This document shows, piece by piece, positions 20,501-28,195 of a DNA stretch of 46,009 nucleotides. The translations under genes were made by a program, and so were the position numbers. The stretch's first letter is position 1, and each line of letters starts with the position of its first letter. A model generated the notes under the pieces. That model was not told where the DNA came from and did not search any database. It saw nothing but the letters and a program-made list of their open reading frames with translations. Origin of the DNA: Legionella sp. 515359 (GTDB lineage Bacteria > Pseudomonadota > Gammaproteobacteria > Legionellales > Legionellaceae); contig JAPCYN010000018.1 in the NCBI GenBank assembly GCA_025941565.1, forward strand, positions 1 through 46,009, read 5' to 3'.

Positions 20501-23500
20501 CGCAGCATGAATAATGCCGTTAATTGCGCCAAAATGCTCTTTGGTATTTTGAATGAGGGCTTGGACATCCTCGTAGGATGATACATCAGCGGATAGGTAA
20601 ATTACGGAGGCATTTTTCTTTTCCAGCGCTGCGATTCGCTTTTGATGTTGCTCCGACAAAGGGGCGCGACCGGTTAATACCAGATGAGCCTGATAATGTT
20701 CTGCTAAATACGATGCAAACAAATAACCCAGTCCCCCCATACCACCAGTAATTAAATAAATACCCGACTTCTTGAGGACTGGGGGTTTTGCCATGAGTGA
20801 TGGGAGCGGTTCGTACTGTCGAACATAACGATGATTCTGTTCATCATATCGGACTTCAATTTCATTTTGGGTTAACTCCTGCGCAAGCAGGCCAAGATCG
20901 TGTAAATCAATAAAACGACAGGAGATGCTGGATTGTTCCTGATGCAGGCTTTTTGCAAACCCAACCAGAGCACGTGAAAAAAGAGAATGGTTTTTACTAA
21001 TGCAAATTAACTGCACTGGATGTTTGGGCTTTAATTTGCTGATTTGGGTTGCTAGCGTATGGAGCAGATAATAGGTGCGGTTCAGGTTATTTTGAATTTC
21101 TGTAGCGGTAAATAACTCATTATGGAATTCATCCAGAGCAATAACAATACATTCGCTCAGTGAGTCGATTGTTAGATGAGCAAAATGAGAATTCGGCATC
21201 AGCTGACATGCGGTAGCATGATCGGGAAATTGTTCTTTTATTGCGTGTACTGTCTGCTCATTGCTTCCTAAAATCAGTATGGAGCGGGGAAGGGTTCTTG
21301 TTGATGAGCGCACGGGTTGAATGGCCCAGCTAGGAGCATAATAAGCGACAGTCGCTTCAGGTGTAACCGACTCATGTACTGCACATAGGGTAAATCCTGT
21401 AATGACCAATAAAAGCGTTCCCTCTTTATCGGTGACTTGAATATTAAATACCGGCATCTGCTGATTATCTGCCGGAGAAATCAGATTGGCTCGTACATAA
21501 CAGCTATCAGGCAGCGCTTTATAAATATCCACCTGGGTTATCGAAAACGGTAGATAAAGCTGTTCTCGATTTTTAAGCAGTACCTGAGTTGTCTGCAAAA
21601 TTCCATCGAACAAACAGGGGTGTAATATAAACTCATTGTTCTTGATGGCTAGAGAAGAAGGCAGGGCAAGCTCTGCCAAAAGAGTACGCTCATCAAAATG
21701 GAGGGTCTGAATGACTCGAAAATCCGGGCCATAGCTTATACCTGTATTTTTAAAACAGGCATAAATGGCATCCGGTTCTTGAGTATAGGGCAATGCCGAT
21801 TTTAACTGCTCAAGGTTAAGTGAAGTGGGTAGGGCATCAGGAGCACTCTCGGTGTAATGAATATTCCCACTGACATAATGAATTGCTCCATGGGTGTCAG
21901 TGATTGTAAATGAGACGTAATCCGTTTCAGGAAATAAATGGACCAGCAGCGGATTGGACCAGTCCGAGGTTTTTATTGGTTTTTTCCAGGTGATCTTGCT
22001 TAGCGTGGTTACTTGCTGATTATTTGAAGCCAGGCTGGCAGCAACGCGAGCCATTTCCAAACACACCGCACCCGGTAAGACCGGTTCATCATTTAATCGA
22101 TGATGACGCAAATAAAATTCATCCCCTGAAAATTGTTTGCTAAACACTGATGAGGAGAAAGTAGAGATGTTTTCATCGATTAATGCATGCACACGATGTG
22201 GCGATTTGTTTTTCAGCTCCACCCAATGCGATTCTTTGGCAAATGGATAAGTAGGGAGGGGAATTTTCTCCTGATAATCACCATAGACTGAGCCCCAATC
22301 AATCGACTTGCCTTGTAGATAATTGCTGCGTAGGTGATTTAAATCAGCAGAGTGATCCGGATTGGTATTGGATAGCGCTACTGCAAACAAGTGCTGCGCT
22401 ACATCTTCGCTGGATAAAATCGACCTTAATTGTTCTTTTAATTCAGCAACGGTGTTCACAATCACGCAAAAACGCGTACCCAAATGTTGCCTGCCTGCAT
22501 TTAGAGTGTAGCTGAGCGACGCCAGAGAAGGTAAATCGCGTTGATGATCCAACCAGCGGAGCAGATCAGCAATCCGTTGCTGCAATGCGGACATTGTCAT
22601 TGCAGATAGGCTAATCAGATAAGAGGAATGAGGGAAGGATGGGGCTCGTGTTCGCTCAGGGCTTTCTTCGAGGATAATGTGAGCATTCGCGCCACCAAAG
22701 CCAAATGAACTCACCCCCGCTCTTCTGGGTTTACCTGCTATTTTAGGCCACTTGGTTGGTTTATCAATGAAATAAAATGGACTGTCCTCAATTTCAATAT
22801 AAGGATTTACTTCATTTAAATGTAAATTAGCGGGTAAAATTTCATGGCGCAGGGCTAATAAAGTTTTAATGATTCCTGCAATTCCTGCAGCAGATTCCAA
22901 ATGACCAATATGGGTTTTAACCGCTCCTAATCCGCAATATTGTTTCGGTAAAGAATTGATGTTTTGTTCCAAAGCCAAGTGTTGGAATGCTTTTTTTAAG
23001 CCATTAATTTCAATGGGATCACCGAGTGGTGTTCCAGTTCCATGGGTCTCGATGTATTGAATGCTGTCGACAGCTACTTGAGCGCGTTGACATGCGGCGA
23101 TGATCACTTCTGCTTGGGCATTTGGATTGGGTGCGGTGAGCGTATTCACATGCCCACCATGATTCACTGCCGTTCCTTTGATTACTCCATAGATGTGATC
23201 GCCATCGTGTAATGCCTGCGTCAATTTTTTCAATAAAATGGCGCCTGCACCTTCTCCACGTACATAACCATTGGCGTTTTTATCAAACGTTTTGCAACGA
23301 CCCTCTGCGCTTAACATCCCCGCTTGGTTGGCTGCAATAAAGGAAGTGGGGGTGATTAAGGTATTCACTCCTCCTGCAAGTGCGAGATCACAATCGCCTT
23401 GCACAATCGCTTGCACTGCCTGATGTATGGCAACCAGGGAACTGGAACATGCCGTATCAATTGCTTCACTCGGCCCGCGCAGGTTTAAAATATAGGAAAT

Positions 23501-25891
23501 ACGATTGGCAATCATACTGTTCATGGTGCCTGTAGTGAGATAGGCATCCATGACCTCATTTTTTTGCAACAATTCGGCGTAGTCATGATTAAATACACCG
23601 ACAAACAAACCTGTTTTCAATGCGGCAAGCGTAGAGGGGGCATATCCTGCATCTTCAATTGCTCTCCAGACGGTTTGCAAAAATAACCGTTGTTGTGGAT
23701 CAATTAACTCTGCTTCGCGAGGTGAGATATTAAAGAACGTGGCATCAAAGTGATCCACATGATCAATAAAACCACCCCATCTCACGGTTGAATCACGCCA
23801 GTTCCAGCGTGACAAAGGCACTTCACTGATGCAATCTTTCCCTTGACATAAATTATCCCAAAAGGTTTCCACATCAGGTGCTTGTGGAAAAATGCCGCTC
23901 ATTCCAATAATGGCGATGTCATTTGAGTCATCAGGGTATTGTTTTGCTTCTTCGGACACAGTCCCCATGTTTTTTCCGTCCAATAAATCGGCATAAAATT
24001 CTGCTAAGGTGGCATATTCATACAAGGCTGCGGGGGATAAGGCGAGATGATAGGTTTCGTTAAGTACCGTCGTGAGATGAATGATATTAACCGAATCAAA
24101 GGAATAACGACTCAGGGGAGCATCCAAGTCGATTTCTTGCTCCTCTATTTTCAGTATATTGGCGACCAGGGTTATGAATTGATTGTTTTTGCTGCGGTGT
24201 GTCTTGGCGTTTGTTGTGGTCTTTTCTGGTAAATCCTGAGTTAATACCGTCAGATTGTGCTCATTAAATAATAATTCTGCTTTTTTGCGTTGCAGTTTGC
24301 CACTACCGGTTTTGGGAATTGCCCCCTTTGGGCTTAAAACCACTTCATGAACATCTACGCCATGATGTTTGGTGATTGCATAACGAATTGTATTCTTGAT
24401 CTCAGGCCAGAGTGATTGAGGTGTTTCTTCGGACACCTCTTGCACCATAATAAGTTGTTCTTTACCCCCTTTTACTGTAGAAAATGCCACTTGGGGGAGT
24501 TTGATCTGGAATTGGGAGAGTGCGTTGGCGGCGGTGGTTTCCAAATCAAGTGGATAATATTTTTTTCCATAAACGACGATGACTTCTTTTAATCTTCCCG
24601 TTAAATAAATTTCATTATCCAGGATAAATCCAAGATCCCCGGTTTTAAAATAGCGGAGATCGCTGCCCGGCACGCTTGCCTGGAACACGGCTTGGGTTTC
24701 ATCAGGGCGTCGCCAATAACCTTGAGCCAGTGATTTTCCGGATAACCAGATTTCACCGGTTTCTCCTGCTGCAACGGGCTGCTTTGTTTGGGGATCAACA
24801 GCAATTGCCTGCAGCCCTGCTAATAATTTACCGCTACTGACTAATCGACGTAGTGGCGGATTCATCTTGTCTTGAAGCGGCACGGCGTGTGGTTCACAAC
24901 CAAACGATGTTACTGCAATTGCGCCGGATAATTCAGACATCCCGTATGCGGAACAAAATTGCTTTAACTCAAAACCGCACGTGCGAAATTTAGTGACGAA
25001 ATCAATCAGTGTTTGATAGTGAACAGTATCCCCACCATTTATTGCCACTTTCCAGTGTTTTAAATTAAGTGAAGCAAGTTCCGCTTCGTTGATGTCGCGT
25101 ACACAAATATCATACCCAAAATTAGGGCAACCACTATGGGTTACACGATACCTTGAAATAGCAGATAACCAGGTAATCGGTCTGTTGATGAATGCAGCAG
25201 GGGGGACAATAATGGCTGGCGTGCCGTGATATAACGGCACCAGTATTCCGCATACCAACCCATATACATGGGTATGAGGAGCCCAGGTCAAGGTGATACT
25301 CTTTTTGGTGTAATGCCAAACCTTAATCGTTTCCTGCAAACTATGCTGCAAATTGCCATGAGTGATGATCGCAGCCTTGGGCGTGGAGGTTGACCCTGAG
25401 GTATATTGTAAATAGGCTATGGTGTCATCACTGATAGGGATGGATTGATAATGTTTTGTAGATTGTGTTTTAAGCGCATCGGTAGCCAGTACAGGCACTT
25501 CTCTTTTTACGATGGCTTCAATTCGTGAATGATACTTATCTAAGCATAGGAGTGCAGCAATATCGGCATCTTCCGCAATGGTATTGAGGAATGTCTCGTG
25601 TTGTGCCAATTCATCAATTTTAGGGCAAGGTATTGGTACGGCAATAACACCAGCATACCAACATCCGATCAAACTGACTATAAACTCGATTCCTGTTGGA
25701 TAAAGAAGAATCACACGATTGCCAGGCAGGTGGTGGGTTTGTAAATGTGTCGCAATTATTTTTGCTTGATGATCCAATTCAGCGAAGGTGAGTCTTGCTG
25801 TCTTATGCTCACCGTCTGCCAGGTAAAGAACTGCTTCTTGATGAGGATGTTTTTGCGCTCTGTTCTGTACTGCATTAACGATATTTTGCAT
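11528..25891 (-). CDS. Trans-AT type I polyketide synthase with starter-loading AMP ligase and four modules
   Basis: This 4787-residue megasynthase reads: FAAL-like AMP ligase (about 1-555; YTSGSTSTPK, LTGRLKEV, GSGKLQRKK), loading ACP (Ser600), KS1 (Cys815), DH1 (H1264), KR1 (about 1710-1950, YAYAN), ACP1 (Ser2007), KS2 (Cys2254), ACP2 (Ser2735), KS3 (Cys2975), ACP3 (Ser3471), KS4 (Cys3720), KR4 (about 4400-4640, YAVAN), ACP4 (Ser4703). All KS His motifs are intact. No acyltransferase domain exists; KS domains run into LPTYPFAKERYW-type linkers as in trans-AT systems. The C-terminus (LNELLELELKELEL) looks like a docking helix for the next protein. The start is ATG at 25891, seven bases after GGAAG; TTG at 25897 is too close to that site. 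Predicted substrate: cinnamate. Confidence 0.93.
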   Translation of the reverse strand: MQNIVNAVQNRAQKHPHQEAVLYLADGEHKTARLTFAELDHQAKIIATHLQTHHLPGNRVILLYPTGIEFIVSLIGCWYAGVIAVPIPCPKIDELAQHETFLNTIAEDADIAALLCLDKYHSRIEAIVKREVPVLATDALKTQSTKHYQSIPISDDTIAYLQYTSGSTSTPKAAIITHGNLQHSLQETIKVWHYTKKSITLTWAPHTHVYGLVCGILVPLYHGTPAIIVPPAAFINRPITWLSAISRYRVTHSGCPNFGYDICVRDINEAELASLNLKHWKVAINGGDTVHYQTLIDFVTKFRTCGFELKQFCSAYGMSELSGAIAVTSFGCEPHAVPLQDKMNPPLRRLVSSGKLLAGLQAIAVDPQTKQPVAAGETGEIWLSGKSLAQGYWRRPDETQAVFQASVPGSDLRYFKTGDLGFILDNEIYLTGRLKEVIVVYGKKYYPLDLETTAANALSQFQIKLPQVAFSTVKGGKEQLIMVQEVSEETPQSLWPEIKNTIRYAITKHHGVDVHEVVLSPKGAIPKTGSGKLQRKKAELLFNEHNLTVLTQDLPEKTTTNAKTHRSKNNQFITLVANILKIEEQEIDLDAPLSRYSFDSVNIIHLTTVLNETYHLALSPAALYEYATLAEFYADLLDGKNMGTVSEEAKQYPDDSNDIAIIGMSGIFPQAPDVETFWDNLCQGKDCISEVPLSRWNWRDSTVRWGGFIDHVDHFDATFFNISPREAELIDPQQRLFLQTVWRAIEDAGYAPSTLAALKTGLFVGVFNHDYAELLQKNEVMDAYLTTGTMNSMIANRISYILNLRGPSEAIDTACSSSLVAIHQAVQAIVQGDCDLALAGGVNTLITPTSFIAANQAGMLSAEGRCKTFDKNANGYVRGEGAGAILLKKLTQALHDGDHIYGVIKGTAVNHGGHVNTLTAPNPNAQAEVIIAACQRAQVAVDSIQYIETHGTGTPLGDPIEINGLKKAFQHLALEQNINSLPKQYCGLGAVKTHIGHLESAAGIAGIIKTLLALRHEILPANLHLNEVNPYIEIEDSPFYFIDKPTKWPKIAGKPRRAGVSSFGFGGANAHIILEESPERTRAPSFPHSSYLISLSAMTMSALQQRIADLLRWLDHQRDLPSLASLSYTLNAGRQHLGTRFCVIVNTVAELKEQLRSILSSEDVAQHLFAVALSNTNPDHSADLNHLRSNYLQGKSIDWGSVYGDYQEKIPLPTYPFAKESHWVELKNKSPHRVHALIDENISTFSSSVFSKQFSGDEFYLRHHRLNDEPVLPGAVCLEMARVAASLASNNQQVTTLSKITWKKPIKTSDWSNPLLVHLFPETDYVSFTITDTHGAIHYVSGNIHYTESAPDALPTSLNLEQLKSALPYTQEPDAIYACFKNTGISYGPDFRVIQTLHFDERTLLAELALPSSLAIKNNEFILHPCLFDGILQTTQVLLKNREQLYLPFSITQVDIYKALPDSCYVRANLISPADNQQMPVFNIQVTDKEGTLLLVITGFTLCAVHESVTPEATVAYYAPSWAIQPVRSSTRTLPRSILILGSNEQTVHAIKEQFPDHATACQLMPNSHFAHLTIDSLSECIVIALDEFHNELFTATEIQNNLNRTYYLLHTLATQISKLKPKHPVQLICISKNHSLFSRALVGFAKSLHQEQSSISCRFIDLHDLGLLAQELTQNEIEVRYDEQNHRYVRQYEPLPSLMAKPPVLKKSGIYLITGGMGGLGYLFASYLAEHYQAHLVLTGRAPLSEQHQKRIAALEKKNASVIYLSADVSSYEDVQALIQNTKEHFGAINGIIHAAGLTHDGFTATKTVPEIAEVLAPKIHGTCYLHAATRKEPLDFFVLFSSVAAVFGNAGQSDYAYANCFLDEFAREREQQRTLGHCSGHTVSINWPLWEEGGLNIAPEYQQLLEQTLGIINLSTPQGFTAFLQALQHNIPNCIVLAGYQQKLINALQNNSMLKQSIATQFPVINANLREQTEDFLRNILAETLKCSPEHIERNVSFENYGIDSLMIIQLNQRLANEFSALPKTLFFEYRNVADLAEYFMEHYASELIQRFPEGAVAKTNSVSPWVISPRRLGVTKNPPKSPDIAIIGINGRYPEAKDLTAFWHNLYTGKDCIREIPKERWALADYFDADQDNPGKTYSKWGGFLADVDQFDPLFFNISPREAALMDPQERLFLETAWNTIEDAGYAREELAGKKVGVYVGVMYGQYQLFSNESPPSHQFVPTNSVFASIANRVSYFFDFHGPSIALDTMCSSSLTAIHLACQSIHEGECDMALAGGVNLSLHPNKYRLLSHGKFLASDGHCRSFGEGGDGYVPSEAVGALLLKPLDRALADGDLIYAVIKGSQLNHGGKTNGYTVPNPHAQAELLAETYQKANINPAHVSYVEAHGTGTSLGDPIEIAGLNKVFSQKQIEHHCAIGSVKSNIGHCESAAGIAAVTKVVLQLQHRTLVPSLYSETLNTNIDWSTTPFRVQHTVSEWQRPLPEVPRIAGISSFGAGGSNAHLIVTEAPETLSAPTRNKSHYLLTVSAKTEFALNQRLDDLLVWLEKNPLTPLEQVSYTLNAGRSHFDCRCALVVSSLAEAIRLIQQFKAQQHPAPFFIHMKEGNNPEHSLISTTLLPLMMQQLSQPAHYKETLLTLAKLYVEGQDLDWQQIHADEARKKISLPTYPFAKERYWYSDETHSASAQSRQADRPLKQNGLIDKVSAFLTRQVVQILKMPHHRIAVEKNLGEYGMDSVHFIELAKKITEHYQVEFTPAVFFTHSSVLSISQHLMNQFPEAVAKAHHEEVAHWQMNASTVKPKRIATDETAAIAIIGMQGLFPQSDDLGTFWRHLLEGHDLVTEIPGERWDWRDFYGSEANQSNSKWGGFINNVDQFDAGFFNISAREANLMDPQQRLFLETVWKTIEDAGYDPFALSSQNVGVFAGVEFSEYQTLIAKQQNEHHGFIATGNSHSMIANRVSYFFNFQGPSEAVDTACSSSLVAIHRAVQAIRHGECDLAVAGGVSLILNPDTLVVTSQLGALSAEGRCKTFDKTANGYVKGEGVASLLLKPLKQAQEDGDHIYGVIKASAVNHGGKAQSLTAPNAKAQSELLIRTYTQAHFAPDTVTYIETHGTGTALGDPVEIEGLKLAFATLLASGAQKNSIGLGSVKTNIGHLEPASGIAGIIKLILAMTHETLPGILHLHELNPYINLTDTPFTIIKETQAWQRLKNEVGEDIPLRAGISSFGFGGTNAHVVLEEGHPHQRAAENHQAKPYYLITLSAKHQESLQQKIVDLHQWLNQNKTTTSLASLSFTLNVGRAHFIYRCALVVDSVDALRHALTLLVNHEIPEYCMMNEGQTWALQGPVFDEVYQAAINTLHQPENSEHYRHKLFILADLYTKHYVIDWQQVYVEERIQRLGSLPAYPFMKQRYWYDLESNPLSTPKTLAPVANEVVMDFSGQVLGYLRQIFAEKLRTAPELIQADETYEVYGVDSLIGLEITNRLEKDFGTLPKTLLYERNRLNDLAKYFIKNYKEKLSALVSEVNAAPCAAPVEMETVKPITSPLKQTRHSSRDIAIIGLSGTFPMANSMDEFWQNLSSGRDCVGEVPADRWNYKDYPVLIGGEEHYFPHGGFIPDIDKFDPLFFNISPRDAGLMDPQERLFMQSVWSTLEDAGYTRDKLKRKAQNSVGVFAGVTYNFYPLFIAEEWQKGNRVPLDIQSFSVANRMSYFLDVNGPSFVVDTACSSSLAAIHLACESLLRGECAMAIAGGVNLSLHPSKYHFLGSFNFMSEQGRCASFAEGGTGYVPAEGVGSVLLKPLADAIADNDLIYGVIKGSSMNHGGKTSGYTVPNPNAQAAVILQALKNANIDARTVSYIEAHGTGTALGDPIEIRGLQDAFEHYTEDKQFCAIGSVKSNIGHLESAAGISQLAKVLLQMRHQKLAPTLHSTQLNPFIDFQSSPFYVQQKLIDWQPDNQAPRRAGVSSFGAGGANVHMIIEEYVPPIKPQSTVNSPYIFLLSALNEERLTAQVQQMHHYLQQNSHPGNKEWLREVCFTLQTGREHMTARFAVVAANKDELLTALANYPQGDNPNTWINHQTQSSPQPIFNLAELISDARYEELVQHWVNGAKVDWEQLYQQQLPNIVSLPTYPFTKRRCWIPTKEVETLPVAQPTMQPATQPTVAGTEPVDIKDWLYITQWEKNPQTAQPGRIPNEGKWLIFCEPESVPVLKQELGAQAGIYCFARDQFAAIHEHEYTINASQKTDYEQLFATIHAQHQAHLRGVIYLCPTLDSSQENHEPSSLALLYLFQAMVHHSWPHQLTFCLASHSAQHVNPSDTLNIWQHHLWSMTRIFAAEQAKYQALLLDLDANEGMEQHAKILAKELGCYQATQNHIAYRAAERHTIRFVPHEAPQNQEMISSWKAPVAALITGGLGALGYEVAKFIVAQGARFVLLTGMTELSLKTPEKNNWLKQLEAQGAQVRYAAVDVADKEQMRQVIMDAEHAWQQPIDGVFHLAGITTDNVTIADMDETLWRDVLRVKIQGSWVLHELFLQTKLSSFVLFSSIAAVPHFGMAGLSAYAVANEFMSGLALYRRSLQLPASSMNWVAWSEKGMSHRHNHDAFLEAVGMASLSIKEGMALFDALLRLNPAEITICKIQWNKFLQINATAKQLDFFTHFVAEYAAKAQTAVVSSLNQEEITALVVNLFASVLGLEVTEIDREAPLQQYGMDSITGIDYTEQLSKHFPDVVAPMDLYRYPTLHQLTDYILLRVQTHCEPAPAPLFSAEGILDLDQLNDAQLNELLELELKELELTYE

Positions 25892-25981
25892 GAGCAACTT
25901 CCATTTGCTAAATCAATCAGTTTAGTTTGCCCATGCTATCAATACTCTCGAATAATGTCATCTATATTGAGGAATTGTCTT

Positions 25982-26010
25982 GTAGCCCGGGTGCGGTGTA
26001 CCCAGGCGAC
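25982..26010. repeat. GTAGCC-type inverted repeat upstream of the PKS operon
   Basis: GCCCGGGT (25985-25992) pairs with ACCCAGGC (26000-26007) with one mismatch. It lies in the 129-bp gap between the EAL gene stop and the PKS start, so it could terminate the upstream transcript or serve as a site in the PKS promoter region. The rest of the gap (25904-25981) must hold any dedicated PKS promoter; I could not identify convincing -35/-10 boxes by eye. Confidence 0.5.
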
Positions 26011-26020
26011 AATATATAGT

Positions 26021-28102
26021 TTACCAGTTAGTCAATGCTTCATAGGTATTTGTGGAATGAGTTTTTATAAATTCAGAAAACTCTTTGACATCCAAGGGTT
26101 TACTAAAGTAGAAACCTTGCATTATGTAACATCCGTTTTCTTTTAAAAATTTAATTTGCTCTAGCGTTTCCACACCTTCTGCCAGACACTCAATATTCAT
26201 CCGATGTGCCAGGGCAATGGTATTAATCACAATATTTTTACTGTCAATACTGGCTTCAATATCTTGAATAAAGGTTTTATCAATTTTTATTTTATTGACT
26301 TTAAATAGTTTCAGATTGCTGAACTCTGAATAACCTGTGCCAAAATCATCAATGGCCAGTGAAATACCCATTTCCGTGAATTTATTAATCATTGGAATGG
26401 CTTCATTTTGAAATGCATTGGATTCTGTCAGTTCCAATTCGAGGTACTTGGGAGATAGTTTTAGTTTATTTAAAATTTCCTCAATACGCTCAACAAGATC
26501 TTGTTGTACCAGTTGTTTTGCTGACAAATTAACCGACATAACCAATTTAAATCCGCTGTCATGCCATTTTTTCAATTGTTTGCATGCAGTGCTTAATACC
26601 CACTCACCAATCGGAAGAATCATGCCGTTTGTTTCTGCCAGAGGAATAAATTCCATTGGAGAAAGCAATCCTAACACGGGATTTTTCCAGCGGACTAAAG
26701 CTTCTGCGCCACAAACTGTTCCGGTTCTTAAATCAATAAATGGTTGGTAATTTAAGATTAATTCATTATTTTCAATCGCACGATAGAGTTGATTTTCAAT
26801 GTTCAATTGTCTTGAGGCATCTGCAGTAATGACTGTATTGTAAATGCGCACACTATTTCCCCCTTGCTCAGTGGCAAGTGTTCGTGCTGCCTCTGCATGG
26901 GTAATCAGCGTATCGACATCTCGACCATCATTCGGAAATACGCTGATACCAATACTTGCAGTTAAATTCAATTCTTGCTGAGCAACGTAGACGGGATTAT
27001 CTAACACCACAAACAATTCCTGGGTACATTCTTCTATTTCCAGCATATCAATGATCGGATCAATTAAAATGACAAACACATCTTTGCGTAACAGGGAAAT
27101 GAAATATTGTTTATTTTTTTCGGCAAGTTGAGCAAAACGTTGGGCAATACGATGAATAATCGTAGCGGATGCTTGATGACCAATACTGTCATTAATTTTC
27201 ATCATATTATTTAATGAAAAGCAGGCGATGGCAAACTTTTGATGCTCTTTAACCGCCCGTTCAGCGACATCATGAATGTGCTCATAAAGAAAACGCTCAT
27301 TAGGTAAATCAGTTAATAAATCATGTGTTGCCTGGTAGGTCACTAATTCCAGCGATTTCTCTAATTCTTCAGTACGTTCTTTGACTCGTTGTTCCAAAGA
27401 TACATTCACGTTTTCCAGTTTATGGCTAAGTAACGCGTTTTCATAACCCAAACGAAATACTTTTAAAATGATTCGGTTCCCAACAAAGCATGCGATGAGC
27501 ATAAATATCCCAAGAACCAAGAATGAGCCCGTAACCGACATGCTGAAGTGGCTGGCCTCAGAATGAAATAAATCAATGATTAAATAAAGGTGATACAAAA
27601 GTGTCGGAGTGAGTAAACAAACAATACTGGCGATTCCCATCGTTAAATCAATCGCTGTTGAGAAGGAAAAACAAATCAAAACAGCCGACAAGAAGAAAAG
27701 GGTTGTCATCTTTTGATTCATTCCATCGTCCATAAACAAAATGCCAATGCTGCTCCATATCAAACAGATTAAAATGACAATGTAGAGAAACCCTTTTCGG
27801 CATTTAAGGATTTCCTGGCGGGTTATATATCCGTATTCAAAACGGAGGGCCCATAAGACATTAAGCAGGTTTGCCAGCACCAGAACGCTATACCACGAAA
27901 TGATTAATACAGGCTGGGTCGAGCCATAGATGGCTAGAACATAAAGAAAAGCACCGAAAATATTGGCAAAAGCCCCCAGCTTGACCATGCTGTGAAAGGA
28001 CTTAGCGGTTTCAAACTCGATTTTCTGATCAATTTCACGCTGTTCGCTGAAGGTTAGTTGCGGCGCCTCGATAAATTTATGTCTATTAACAGGCTTCGAC
28101 AT
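26021..28102 (-). CDS. Membrane protein with degenerate GGDEF and intact EAL domain (c-di-GMP phosphodiesterase)
   Basis: Predicted to degrade cyclic di-GMP at the inner membrane. An N-terminal region (about 40-210) has several hydrophobic helices, then a coiled linker with VSLEQRVKERTEELE. The GGDEF-like domain (about 250-415) has RKDVF near residue 338 where GGDEF is expected, so cyclase activity is unlikely. The EAL domain (about 430-690) has the metal and catalytic motifs: E467-A-L, NLSAKQL, DDFGTGYS, KIDKTF, AEGVET and QGFYFSKP. An ATG at 28123 is in frame, but the ATG at 28102 has AAGGAG at good spacing. It lies upstream of, and on the same strand as, the PKS genes, so co-regulation is possible but not shown. 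Confidence 0.9.
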   Translation of the reverse strand: MSKPVNRHKFIEAPQLTFSEQREIDQKIEFETAKSFHSMVKLGAFANIFGAFLYVLAIYGSTQPVLIISWYSVLVLANLLNVLWALRFEYGYITRQEILKCRKGFLYIVILICLIWSSIGILFMDDGMNQKMTTLFFLSAVLICFSFSTAIDLTMGIASIVCLLTPTLLYHLYLIIDLFHSEASHFSMSVTGSFLVLGIFMLIACFVGNRIILKVFRLGYENALLSHKLENVNVSLEQRVKERTEELEKSLELVTYQATHDLLTDLPNERFLYEHIHDVAERAVKEHQKFAIACFSLNNMMKINDSIGHQASATIIHRIAQRFAQLAEKNKQYFISLLRKDVFVILIDPIIDMLEIEECTQELFVVLDNPVYVAQQELNLTASIGISVFPNDGRDVDTLITHAEAARTLATEQGGNSVRIYNTVITADASRQLNIENQLYRAIENNELILNYQPFIDLRTGTVCGAEALVRWKNPVLGLLSPMEFIPLAETNGMILPIGEWVLSTACKQLKKWHDSGFKLVMSVNLSAKQLVQQDLVERIEEILNKLKLSPKYLELELTESNAFQNEAIPMINKFTEMGISLAIDDFGTGYSEFSNLKLFKVNKIKIDKTFIQDIEASIDSKNIVINTIALAHRMNIECLAEGVETLEQIKFLKENGCYIMQGFYFSKPLDVKEFSEFIKTHSTNTYEALTNW

Positions 28103-28195
28103 ATAAGCTCCTTGCTCTATCATAAAAAGTGGTAGAGTCGTTCCTAATCCCTAATATATAGTATATTACTATTTTGCCTTATTGCTTGAAATGAC

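Noticed and set aside
7651-25891. Acyltransferase domains inside the PKS genes
   Set aside because: No GHSxGE AT motif with flanking AT sequence was found between any KS and ACP; the only GHSFG is in the C-terminal thioesterase.
27050-27120. Active diguanylate cyclase in the EAL protein
   Set aside because: The GGDEF site reads RKDVF, lacking the required Gly-Gly-(D/E)-E-F.
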